DNA of 64,000 bases, from contig NC_134379.1 in assembly GCF_035582795.1 (NCBI RefSeq), forward strand, positions 2,970,001-3,034,000, given 5' to 3'. Every line of letters starts with the position of its first letter. The stretch's first letter is position 1. Below are positions 37,587 through 49,400 of the stretch, piece after piece. The position numbers were made by a program, and so were the translations under genes. Origin of the DNA: Mycteria americana (lineage: Eukaryota; Chordata; Aves; Ciconiiformes; Ciconiidae). A model generated the notes under the pieces. The model did not search any database, had not been told where the DNA came from, and was given only the letters and a program-made list of their open reading frames with translations.

Positions 37587-38543
37587 ATGTGAATTCAGCT
37601 TTGGTTCACAAACAAATTAGATGGATAAAGGATTAGAGAGTCAGAAAATGGAGAGCAGTAATTTTTTGGTTTTGGAGGGGGGAGTATGTGACTGATGGAA
37701 CTCAGAGAAGAACGTCACTGTTGTGTCACTAACCTGGACCCCAGTTCAGTGAGGATGTAAGTCCTAATTTCAGATCGACTCTAGTGACATCACAAAACTT
37801 CTAAAGTGCTCAAGATTGAGCAAGACACAACAGAACCTAGTTGTTCCCTGCCTCTCGCTTACAATTACAAATTGATGCAGCCAACAGTGGCTGTTTTTCT
37901 AAGCACAGTTAGATCATATCTACAGAACAAACCCCAAACTTGTAAGCAAAACCATACGATGAACCGCAGCACTTCAAAGGGCATCCAAAAAGATAAGAAT
38001 CTTTGTCTCCACAGATGCTCTTGTGCTTGGGCCCCCTGAAATATCTCTGTACTGAGTACTGGAGTACTCAGAAGTTGTCAGAATACACCTGAAATTGTAT
38101 GGCCTTTCTTTCTCTTGTGTAAATCTGAGGTACTGATGCTTTACAAGCTAAAAAAAAAAAGAGATGTGTTTAATGAGTTGTTGAATTAATAATTTTCAAA
38201 CAAGGAAATGCAGGAGAGTGGCTTAACCTTTTAGTAGATTAATTGTATTGGAGATTTAAGATGCCTAAGCGGTTCTGAAAATGCCATTTTTTTCCACCTT
38301 AATTCTCGGATGAGAATGTAGCTAGAAAATGACAGACATCTATACTCATACCTTTGTTAGGGGATATTTTGTGTTTGCTTATTTAAAGTTAATGTGTAAC
38401 TTGTACATTAATAAAACAACAGGATATCGTTATATCTTTTCTTTCTCTGTCTTTTTAAAGGTAAATGATTTTTGGGAACTAGATTTAAAATACTTGAGAC
38501 TCGGGGCAAAAAGCTCTTTGGACATACATTCAAGGCTATCAGA

Positions 38544-38558
38544 CAGCAGAGGGCACTG
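38544..38558 (+). promoter_or_regulatory. Candidate CTCF-binding motif
   Basis: CAGCAGAGGGCACTG matches the CTCF core consensus CANNAGRNGGCRS at every fixed position, in plus orientation. It is a motif match only. It lies between the GPCR and the carbonic anhydrase gene, where a domain boundary would be plausible. Confidence 0.45.
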
Positions 38559-40199
38559 CTGGAACAAACAATACAGTGTACAGTGGGGAATATGGGGATT
38601 TTGGACAGCGGAGCAGTTGTGTGAGCAGTCCATCAGTATATCAGTATGAACAGCACCATGGATATTTTCTCTACGCAGAAGTGGCTGCTTTTGTTTGCTA
38701 ATGCTGAGTGTGGGTCGCCTCCGTGTCACCCCACGTTTTAGTCAAAATGCCCCATACAAGGAGAAATCTCCAATGTGCACTGGCTGCTGCCTGGCGTCTA
38801 TCTGCAACTGAGCAGCTTTCCTTTAGCAAAATTATCCAGGTAAAGCCATGTTACTTACAAAGTTATTCTGATATAATTTATATTTTACTGTTATCCTAAC
38901 AAAGGATTAATTTGCATTAGTAATAATTTTATACCATGATATTGCAAAGCAGCTCAGCTAAGTTTATGGGCTTTCCACATTCAGTGCTGACTTCTAATCA
39001 TTCTAGCAGCGATTCCAGCTCTGGAACTGTAAATCTGTGAACGATACGATAGCTCTGCCAGAATTTACAACGTAAGAAATTTGTGCTAAACTGTTGAGCT
39101 TAAAAAGGAAAATTCTGTAGCTTCTTTTTTCTATTAAAGTTGAAGTGTATGAAAGCGTATTCACGTTAGTGCGCAATTAGTAGTACACAAATATTATATA
39201 CTAGAAATACTTTTTGCAAATAAGTAATAGGTATTTCAGATGGCCACGAGGAAGCGCAAAGAATGACTATATGGAAATAAGGGCTGAGAATTGATTGATC
39301 AAGTCTGCTGATGTATGAATAACCTACAAAATATTCTTCTCACAGTGTCGCAGATAAACCATTCTTTGTGCATCCTGTAATCCACCTCATACAGACGTGT
39401 CAACCACACCTTCGGTGCCAGGCTGCTCCTAAACAAGGGCTCTACTATTTCTGTCACCTTGTCGGTGCCAGCACCACAAGTCAGCAAGTCCTTTTAATAA
39501 GAGCAAGTATGTCAGCAGGTAACGTACAGCACACGTCACCATCGGTCAGGAGCGGCAGAGGACACCAGACCAAGCCACATGCACTCCCGATCTCTTCTGG
39601 TTGTGTTTTCCATGGCTCTGTGAACTGAGGGAGAGGCTGAGGGCTGTGATGAACAGCAAGCTATCCACAAAGTAAAACATCTTTAAAAATATCCTAGTTA
39701 CTAAGGAGAGTATAGCCGTGAACTTGGACTCCAAAGTGCCCTAGATATTCCTGAAAATGCTACTTGAAATTTCTCTAATTTGAAAATTCCGTGCTCAAGC
39801 ATGAAACGCTAAACAATATGAGATCAGAATGTAATTAAAAATAATATCAAGTAGTATAAATAGCTCTTCACAAAAGCTTTGTAATCTTATTTCCCTAATA
39901 TAATTGCATAAAAATTAGCATAATGTTGCTAGATTAAAGGAGACAATATTATTGTGGAAACTGCTTTTTTAGTGGGCTTCAATATACGGAAACCCCCAGA
40001 TTTGTATATTCCAACCCTCTGTAATACAGTTTGAGCTCTCAAAAACAGATGAAAAGTAGTTTGAATTGAAAACACTGTGTGAGACAGAGGGCTACTATGT
40101 AGCCAAATCTCTACATGTAACAATCTCAATTCAAGGGTATTCTTGAATATTCTCCCATATTCTGGGAACTTTGCAATCTTTCTTGTGCTTATGCTCACA

Positions 40200-40345
40200 A
40201 CATACCTGCGAGGAAAGAGTGTTATCTACTTTTTACAAGTTGGAAAAGAATAATCACATTATTTGCTTAAGATCACACAGAAGTCCGGTACGGAGGGAAC
40301 TGAATCTAATCTCCTGTATCTCAGGCTAACACTTTAAAACCTGGC
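40200..40345 (+). repeat. MIR-like SINE fossil
   Basis: The order of motifs follows the MIR core: a TTTTACAAG-type segment, then TTGCTTAAGATCACACAGA and GAACTGAATCTAATCTCCTG, as in the consensus segments for a precursor reading about AGGTCACACAG and GATTCGAACCCAGGTCTCC. It is heavily diverged. Confidence 0.45.
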
Positions 40346-42232
40346 TGTAACTTGCTGTTGGCAAGCCTTTGATTGATATTTATCTAAATTTCACCTTCTA
40401 CAACACTTTTTAGTTCTATAATTGTTTTTATATTTCTTTATCTGAATGTCCAAATTGCTATTGTTTTTATATTTGTCATGTGTAAGAAATGGCATTATTT
40501 TGTATAGAATCTCAAAGTTCAATAATAATTATCTGGCGATCATGCCTGTGGAGAAGACAATAATCACTGAGCATGTTGACGAGACTGAGAAAGAGACATG
40601 AGACGCATCGGGCCGGATTTTTAATGACCATTCATTTCAAGCGGCTGTTGTGGAAAATCTAACTTCACACAACTGAGCTTGCAGTTTCAGAAATGCCCAT
40701 AACCTGCAGCTCTCTGACTTCAACAGGAATCACAAGTGCTCAGCAGCTCTCAGAACAACAGACCCCGGCTGTGACACGCCAAAGTTGATTTCAAAACAGG
40801 AAATTCAGTTCAGGAGCTGAGAGTCTTAGTTCTGTGCAGTAACCCTTGGACAACATACACTTTTACCTTAGCGTGATGCAACAGCAATTCTCTATGTCCT
40901 CCATGCTGACAATACACAAGAAACCTGAGTTATGCCTGAAGCTACAGGAGAAAAAGCTGCATCCATGTGATGAAAATAAGAACTCCCTAGCACAATTAAG
41001 CTACAGAAGATTTGGTGTTACTTTCAAAGTCTTGTACATACATTATATGCACAAGAAAAACAAGGCACTGAAAGGATAAGGGATTGTACTCTTCTGGTTT
41101 CTTTCCTGTCACATTCTCCCCGAACTCACGTCCAATTCCTACTCCCAGTCTTGAAACACCAGACCTTGTTTGTTGTGAAAGGCAATGGTTCAGCTTTCTC
41201 CTCAGTTGCCCCTGCACTCCAACTATACACTTTACCAAGCTGCAGACAACACACAACCTGAGCCAAAAAATGGCAAGTGACGTGCAGCTTGGCTAAGTAT
41301 TGAGGAAGATTAATTCCTGCTTGCCATGACCTTCAGCAAAGCCTTGAGTCAAGAATATCCATCTGCTCAGTCTTTCAATGGGCATCATGAGGCCTACAAA
41401 TAAGGAACATTCAGGAAAGGGAGTAATACAAATAAGGAGCCTATTTATCCAATTTATGTTTTAATTTATGCAGATTAAAGTCTTCCTCTTTGGAGAGGAA
41501 GACACAAATGGGATGTATGATCTCCTTCCAAGATTTTTCTGAGATGTTTTCAAAACAGAGAGCTCTCCGCTCCTCCACCCACTCTCTTTGAGGATTTTTT
41601 GCCTCACTGGTTTTGAGCTATCTGACGTCCCAGCTATGCTTTCATGGCCCTCACCAGGAACATAAAGCGAAGACAATCATCAGGCTTGAATGTCTCCAAC
41701 TGCTGTTTAGCATTACGTTAGCTACACGCCACAAAATAATGGCAAGGACAGCTTGTTGCAAGAACACCCCTACAAACCAGGCCTTCTCCCCGTCTATGCA
41801 GAGCCTGAACATTTCCCTGAGACGCCAGAACTGTTATTTCCACCTTTGAGGAACTTGTACTATGCTGTCTAAAGGGAGACAAACATTGATAAATACCTGA
41901 AACCAAGGTTGTATGGTAAACGAAGCCTTCTACCGGTAATTTATATGTGAAGAAGCCAGAATGCATCTTGTCCCCTTAGATATGAAATGGGCCACGTAAA
42001 GGGCATCTTCCTTCTGAACTAGACAACTACAGAAGCGCAGTGAGGACTCTTGTTACAAGAAAGCAATGGGCAGAAATGTGTGTGCTTCAGAGCCAGGCAA
42101 AGCAACTAGACAGGCTGTAAACACACAGGGCTAAATATACAGCTTAGAGGCGCACATCCTTCAGAATACGTCTTTATAATTCTAGGGAATGTTGAGTTGC
42201 TAGTGTTTCATCACTCACCAAATGAAGACTAT

Positions 42233-43210
42233 TACAGAATCACAGAATCCTATAGGTTGGAAAAGACCTTTAAGATCATCGAGTCCAACCATAAACCTAA
42301 CACTATCAAGACCACCACTACACCATGTCCCTAAGCACCTCATCCAAACGTCTTTTAAACGCTTCCAGGGATGGCGACTCAACCCCTTCCCTGGGCAGCC
42401 TGTTCCAATGCTTGACAACCCTTTCAGTGAAGAAAAATTTCCTAATATCCAGTCTAAACCTCCCCTGGCACAACTTGAGGCCATTTCCTCTCGTCCTATC
42501 ACTTGTTACCTGGGAGAAGAGACCGACCCCACCTCTCTACAGCCTCCTTTCAGGTAGTTGTAGAGAGCGATGAGGTCTCCCCTCAGCCTCCTTTTCTCCA
42601 GGCTGAACAACCCCAGGTCCCTCAGCCGCTCCCCATCAGCCTTGTGCTCCAGACCCTTCCCCAGCTCCGTTGCCCTTCTCTGGACACGCTCCAGCCCCTC
42701 AATGTCTCTCTTGGAGTGAGGGGCCCAACACTGAACACAGGATTCGAGGTGCAGCCTCACCAGTGCTGAGTACAGAGGCACGATCACTGCCCCAGTCCTG
42801 CTGGCCACGCTATTTTTGATACAAGCCAGGATGCCATTGGCTTTCTTGGCCACCTGGGCACACTGCTGGCTCATATTCAGGCGGCTGTCAACCAACACCC
42901 CCAGGTTCTTCTCTGCCAGGCAGCTTTCCAGCCACTCTTCCCCAAGCCTGCAGCGTTGCGTGGGGCTGCTGTGGCCCAAGTGCAGGACCTGGCACTGAGT
43001 GTTGTTGAACCCCATACGATTGACCTCGGCCCATCGATCCAGCCTGTCCAGGTCCCTCTGCAGAGCCTTCCTACCCTCCAGCAGATCAACACTCCCGCAC
43101 AACTTGGTGTCATCTGCAAACTGACTGAGGGTGCACTCGATCCCTTCGTCCAGATCATTGATAAAGATGTTAAACAGGACTGGCCCCAACACAGAGCCCT
43201 GGGGGACGTT
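42233..43210 (-). mobile_element. CR1 LINE, 5'-truncated 3' end
   Basis: A chicken-repeat-1 non-LTR retrotransposon on the minus strand. The reading frame starts inside reverse transcriptase at [18 protein letters not shown], continues through the catalytic FADDTKL and AEVNRMGFN, and ends in [11 protein letters not shown] with stop TAG at 42318-42320. One single-base frameshift lies near 42520, where GVGLFSQV is expected; otherwise the frame is open. The 3' tail at 42233-42252 carries the two ATTCTGTG-type octamers that mark CR1 ends. The 5' cut near 43210 is the usual truncation from incomplete reverse transcription. No target-site duplication is obvious, as is normal for CR1. With one break in over 290 codons it is fairly young. 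Confidence 0.95.
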
Positions 43211-46200
43211 TTTCATCCTATTTATCCTAGCGAATAGTGGACTATTCATCCACTTTACATAAATACTGGGAAAAGGAGAGAAGTTCAGCTTTACTAATGA
43301 TGACATCACATAATACAGGGTCTAATCCTCAGGTACAGCCTAAAATAGATAGTAAGCAGTTAATGCACCAGCGCTGAGCAGAAGGCCAAATAAAGAGCCA
43401 TTGCAAATGCTTCTAACTGTTCCATGGAAATGACCTTGTATTAGAATAAGGTTCCCGATAGAGCAGACTCAGGGAGAATTGTAGCCAGCCCACGTTTTCA
43501 CATGAAAGATGAAGACTTGATGTTTGTGATTCACCAACAGCTACAAAATTCCAGATTTCCTGTTCAGTGGTGAGGGAACTCTAATGAAAAAAATGACAAC
43601 ACGCAACTAAATGAAGAGCACTTAGTGTGTTCTCTCACTCTGAAGGGTAGGTTTCCCAATCACCCAGTCACTAATCATGATATTCATCTGTGTTTTAAGT
43701 TTCTTGGAAGTGCTTCCCTGTCCCACTGCAGGGACAATTCCTCCCAGGTCAGCTCATCTATGAACAGGATTTGGACTTAAGTCAGTCTCACCCTCACAAG
43801 CCTTAGATTTTCCTTCTAAGAGCAACAACTCAGGCTCCCAGCACAAAAGCTGTGCCACCACCTTCACTTTGACTGGGACTCCTATGCATTTGTACCATGG
43901 AGTCAGAGCCAGACTGCTCTCATCCCCTCCTGCCTGCGCTGCTGGGACATGGGGGGACTGCAGCCATTCAGCTGGAACGTTAGGAACAGCTCTGGACTTC
44001 CTCCCTTCAGCACATGGTAGGATCATTTGGCTCAGACACATGCAAGCTTCATTAGCCGTCACGTCAACCCCTCCGAACTTCCCGTGAAGTCCTTTTGGTA
44101 GCAGCAGACTAATGTCAGATCTCACGCATTTTAGAAACCAGGCTGGGGGGAACATTAAAATCTTTGCTGCGGTGGCTCTCAAGGCCACAACTAAGTGCAG
44201 TTTTCACCGTTTTTGATATTCCCTCCTGTTCTTGCCTATCCTGTAGCTATGGATACAACTGCAATCACTATGCCAGAAGAAACCAGCCTTGAGTTCAGTG
44301 ACCTGCAGTAGACTCCTTGTCTCTTACCTTCTCTGACTGAGATCCTCATATGCATTTAGGTTCAATGTCCAAAGGCCTTTATGTAAAACCCACCTACAGT
44401 TCAAAAATATTCCTAGGTGCAAAGATGCCATTGAGAACTGATAACCAAGCACCTGTCAGCTAAGTTTCTTTAGACCAAAAAATGGAGATCACATGATGTC
44501 TGCCCTGCTTTTTTAGATTACAGACTTTATAAGGAAAGGGAATGTCTTTCCCTGAGTCTGCCTTCACTTTCTAGCACAACTAAAGACTCAGTTAGCATCA
44601 CTGCAGTGCTGTTTGTTACTACTTTAATAATGGCAGTCTGGAAGGTTGACAAAAAAGGGCTGGGGGGGGGAACAAAACCAAATCCAAGAATCCTGAATTT
44701 CAAAATCAAAATTTCTAACCCTCAGATTTTCCAGTCCTAAACAGAGGGTTTCTAGCAGGCTCTTAGCTTTCAGAGAACCAAACACAAATAGAGAGGAAAA
44801 AAAAAAAAGATTACTCAAAGAGCTTTGGTTCAGCTCCCCCACTGAAGACCGCCCCCAGAAAAGAAAAAGAGAAAAGCTCAAGAGTAAAATGCCTTGTAGA
44901 TGCCCTTGAAGGCTGACACCACCTGACACCGCCACGTTCACGCCCCCGTTTCTCTCTACGTGCTCAGCACGCACCTTGCTTAGATAGCTCCACCGAGACT
45001 GCCAAACTAGGAAGTTAAAAAATGCAACAAATTCCCTTATTGTTCTTGTCACTGCAATAACTATTTATCTTAGCACCATGTGCTAGGCAAATCATCATCT
45101 GTTCGTGCTTTAATCTACCTAATCCAGGATGGAAAAACACTACCCAGCAAATCTTCATTGTTGGAATGTTATTTATAGCTATCCTTTTTATGAATAAAAG
45201 ACCTGCTCATAAGTCAGCTGTCAGAGTTCCCATTGTTATTACGGGTCCTGATCCTGTGCAACCCTACTACTAGCAGCAGAATGGCCATACCCTTCACCTG
45301 GGAGCCCACAGCTGTTGGTAAAGGCAAGAAGCATTTCCTTGGCTCCTTTTTTTAATTCAGCCCTTGCTGGATGACTAGGCTTGCTCAGTGCAGCCGGCAG
45401 AATGCCACTTCACTCTGTCCACCCCTTTATGGAGGAGCACTGGGTCAAGCATCCTGCTCTTCTTCTTGCACCCAGCCCAGCATGTGGGTTGCATCCCTGT
45501 TGCATTTGGGGAAGGGAAAGAAGAAGTTGCGCTCCCTCTTCTATTTTCCACAGCTGTATCAAAATCCAACCCCAAATGAAAAGATGAAAATGTGTCTATA
45601 ATAGAGGCTATAGAGCAAAAAGCAGTAGTGCCACTTTTCTGCACACACCTTTGTTTGTTGAACATAAAGCCTGAATTGCCACTCAATCAGACACATGGAA
45701 TTAAACCATTCAGATAGGAAAGCAAAGGGGACAGAAAAAAAAATAATCTGTACATATTATACTATAGTACCAGAAGCAAGAAAGTTAAGAAAAAGCATCA
45801 TTAAAAACCAAAAAGTACCCAAAAGCCCCCAAACAAACAAACAAACACAAGGTGTGCTCTCAGTTAATTCACTAAATGTAAAAGCATATCTAAGTAAGGT
45901 GTTGGTATGCCACCTAATAAATGTTTCCTGTTACTGCACTCAGAAATCCCATTTTCCAGCCTCACAAATCTACTCCGATCCTGAGTAGCTCTTGGGAGGG
46001 TTGCAGGGTAGGGATGGGGGGATGCGAGGGAGTTGGTTTTTTGTTTGTTTCATTGGGGTTTTATGGAATAAAACACTAAGCTTAACGCACACATTCACAG
46101 CTAATCGAATGTCATGTGGGCTGTCAGAAAAAAAGCTACCGGTAAATAAAAAGGTAGCATTTTAGTAATAGGTTACTAAAGGTGCATAGGTTGCAAAGTA

Positions 46201-46380
46201 CCAGTTATTCACTACAGGCTATTTGCTTAGTGCTAGAAAGCCTTCTTCCTTTTGCCATTCATTTTGGAGAAATGAATACATTTAGGCAAATCAGGAGTAG
46301 GGTAAATCTGGAGAAATCACAAAGGGGAGGAGTTCACCTTCCTGGCTATGGCTTTCAGGTCTGTCCAGGACTACTTACTC
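43211..46380. other. Intergenic region, right of the CR1 insertion
   Basis: AT-rich sequence between the CR1 and the carbonic anhydrase promoter. Minus-strand open frames of 144 codons (43754-44188) and 142 codons (44624-45052) have no recognisable family, splice logic or domain, and I leave them out as chance frames. Confidence 0.5.
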
Positions 46381-46383
46381 CAG

Positions 46384-46390
46384 TATAAAA
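46384..46390 (+). promoter_or_regulatory. Candidate TATA box of the CA4-like gene
   Basis: TATAAAA stands 79 bp before the start codon at 46469. It would give a start site near 46415 and a 5' UTR of about 50 nt. No CpG island is present here, in contrast to the other promoters of the window, which suits a tissue-specific gene. Confidence 0.5.
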
Positions 46391-46468
46391 CTGAGAGCAG
46401 AAATATGATCACATACTAAGAAGTCTAATCAATTCTGGTTTCAACACTGAGCCTATTTAAAATAGATA

Positions 46469-49400
46469 ATGGAATTGCTGTTCCTTGTTCTGTTCTCTCT
46501 GCACATTCTCAAGACAGAGGCAGTAGGTAAGTCCTTGCCTGCTCTTTCTAACCCCATATACCAAGGTTACTTTTATTTATGATTTGTTTCTGAGTATCAG
46601 TACATACAGTACAGACTCTCTAATTCTTCTGTATGACAAATGGAGAATGTTTTCTTTATTTCTCTGCCTTTTATTATTTGTGGTAAAATATCAAGTGTAG
46701 ACTTTTCTCATGAATGAGTGACTGGGTTGGTTTGGGGTTTTTTTACCTTTAGAGATTCTAGTTGCCTTCCTCCTCCAAGAAAAATCAATGAGGTTTGACT
46801 TGATCTCTATAGTTAATTACATATGTAAATTTTAAAAATCAAAACATGATTTCTTTATCTGGAAACTTCTTAATACTTCAAATAGCTTGTTTTGGTTTTC
46901 TACTCATATTGCTTTGCTGCTTATGATATAAGATGAAATTCGTATGGTTGCCTACTGAGAAAGAAAGAACAATATGTCTTTGCTGCATTAGCCCAGCAGA
47001 TCCATCTATTTTTGCAGTCTGTGCACTATGTACATAAGTACACTATGCACTTACGATGACTAGATTAAATAGCGATCTATAATTAGTATTGAAAAATGCA
47101 GAAGGTATTTTTATGCTTCTATTAGATCAGCAATGCTATAACATTGAATAAATCACCTTTCCTATGTAAATATCAGCACACAGACTCAAAAATTAAGGTA
47201 AACACTGCAGTTCTTAATAGTAATGAAGGGTCTATTATTTGCACTAAAATAGACTAGACTGCATTAAGGAAAAAAAAGAAATACAATATTATCAGAGGTA
47301 TCAGAGAGAAGCACTGCACCAAGAGCCTATTAAAGGGACAGGGTTTTAAAGCAGATCAAGATTCAGTTGCCAGATTTAAAGTAACAGAGGTCTGAGGTGC
47401 TCAGAAAGTGCCTTGAGGAGCACAGCCTGAGCACTGGGGAAAGGGGGGTGTTTCCCCCACTTTATTCCTCTGTTCTTAATTAAGTCTCCGTATCCATGAC
47501 TCGGTAGTTTGCCTTTTCCAGATTCTCACCTGACAGTTCAAATACCTTCCCTTTTCTTTAGTCTGTATTTTGTAGATATTCTGTCTCCGGAGGCTTCCTG
47601 CATGTGGTACAGGTGAACAGAAACACAAAGAACCTTTGCTCTTCCAAAGTCTACAGCTATTGTTTGCTTTGTATTGATTACTGACTAATACTTTGCTAAA
47701 TTTACTGCTCTATTAAGTGATTTATTACGGCATCTTGAAAGCCTATTTAAAAACCGTTATGGGCTTTATTAGATTAGAGTTAATAATTAGTGCTTTAGCA
47801 GATGGAAGTAAGATAGGGAATACATATAATATTTTTTGTTGCTTTTTTCCCCAACCATGATTACTTCCACTTTCTTCCCTGAGTGTAGAGGCAAACTACA
47901 CGATCATTAATGCACAAGAAACCCGCTCTCCCCCTTACCTTCTTTTCCAAACCTTTTCCTGAGGTAGAAGCTTCACAGGACACATTATGCTAAGTTAAAG
48001 GCTAAACGTTTCAAGAAACCTTGATGTTTGAGAATCAGCCTAAATTATTTTCTGTTACATTTGGAAGGTATCTTCTTTTAAAAACAAGGATTTTATTTCT
48101 ATTTGACCACTTTTCAGAACTAGCTTGAGTGATATCCATTTATCAGCTCCTTTAACAGACCTCCACCACGACTGTTTTTCTAATCTGGGCAGCCTCATAA
48201 TTCACCACACTTAAATAGTCAATATGACTGATTGCTAATCTTTCAAATTGCTTTCAGCCTTGACCTGTCTTAATATCATAGCACCTATGTTTTAAAATTA
48301 TTACTAATAGTCCTTACAGGGCTTTGTAAAGAAGCAAGCTTCATTATCCCTATTCTACAAAAGGGAAACCGAGGCACATTGGTGCCGCCACCTGCCCAGA
48401 GATGAACGAGCACCAGGAAGAGAAACCATCTAGCTTGAATCTCTGTCCAGCATCTCATCCACTGACTTATTCGGATCTCAGTTAGCGTATTCCATTAATA
48501 GCTGCACTGATGCACCTCAAATGGCTTGCTTGATTCATTTGAGAGATCAATGACCCTCTGGTACTGCTATTAGGCAGAAAAGAGCCAAAATGTCTGCAAT
48601 GTTCCAACAGGAATATTCCAAACCTTTTGAGAGAGAGGTTTTATTAATGGTAGATTCAGTCTAGTGCCATCCAGAGAACAACAATTGTAGAGGACCATAA
48701 TATATGTCCATCTAGAAGCTTTGTGGTGGTGTTACAGCAAGCTCCAAGTGTTACTGAAAAACAATTTTCTTTAAGAGGAATGGAATGAACCCCAGCATGT
48801 TTTAACCTTTTTCTTTATCACAGACCAGGACTCAGCCATGAGAAGACATTCTCCCACAGACCATGCTGTAGTGCTCCAAAAGACTGATGCACGATAGAAC
48901 GTGATTCCTCTAATTTTCTGTATTTCTACTTACATACTTTTAACTTTCACAAATATAAAATGTACATAACCATGCTGGCACTGATGTTGTCAGCATTAAT
49001 TCTCAGTCTGATGTTTCCTCAGGGCCCTTCAAATACAAAGTATACCTGATATGTCTATAAGCAGCATAAAAAGAGATGCTTTAACTTTTTCCAATTCTAA
49101 CAGTATAGACTGCACTTATATTTGTATTTCAAATCCATTTTAGGGTTGGCAAAATTGTGAAGCTGGTGCACTTAGATACACCCTGGGATGAAAAGTTGCT
49201 TTCTCAGTTGTTTAAGAAAGAAGAGTAGTAACTGCAATATAAGACCTAGAACACATAGAAAAGGCAGTAAGACATAGCTACTTCAGGCAGTAATCCGTAG
49301 GTGCTTTAGGAAATATGGATTACCAGAATTTTCGTCTCTCCACCCACCTAATCCAACAAATGAGTAAATATAACTGATAAGCTATCTCACTGACATTATC

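Larger units (their letters stand above)
37380..42232. other. Intergenic region, left of the CR1 insertion
   Basis: AT-rich sequence without a recognisable exon. The first part is the 5' flank of the GPCR. It includes a CTCF-like motif at 38544-38558 and one MIR-like fossil at about 40200-40345. Confidence 0.5.

Noticed and set aside
43754-44188. 144-codon minus-strand frame
   Set aside because: No recognised domain, no codon or splice evidence, ordinary intergenic composition.
44624-45052. 142-codon minus-strand frame with hydrophobic stretches
   Set aside because: Its hydrophobic and Ser/Phe/Leu runs come from purine-rich tracts; no family match.
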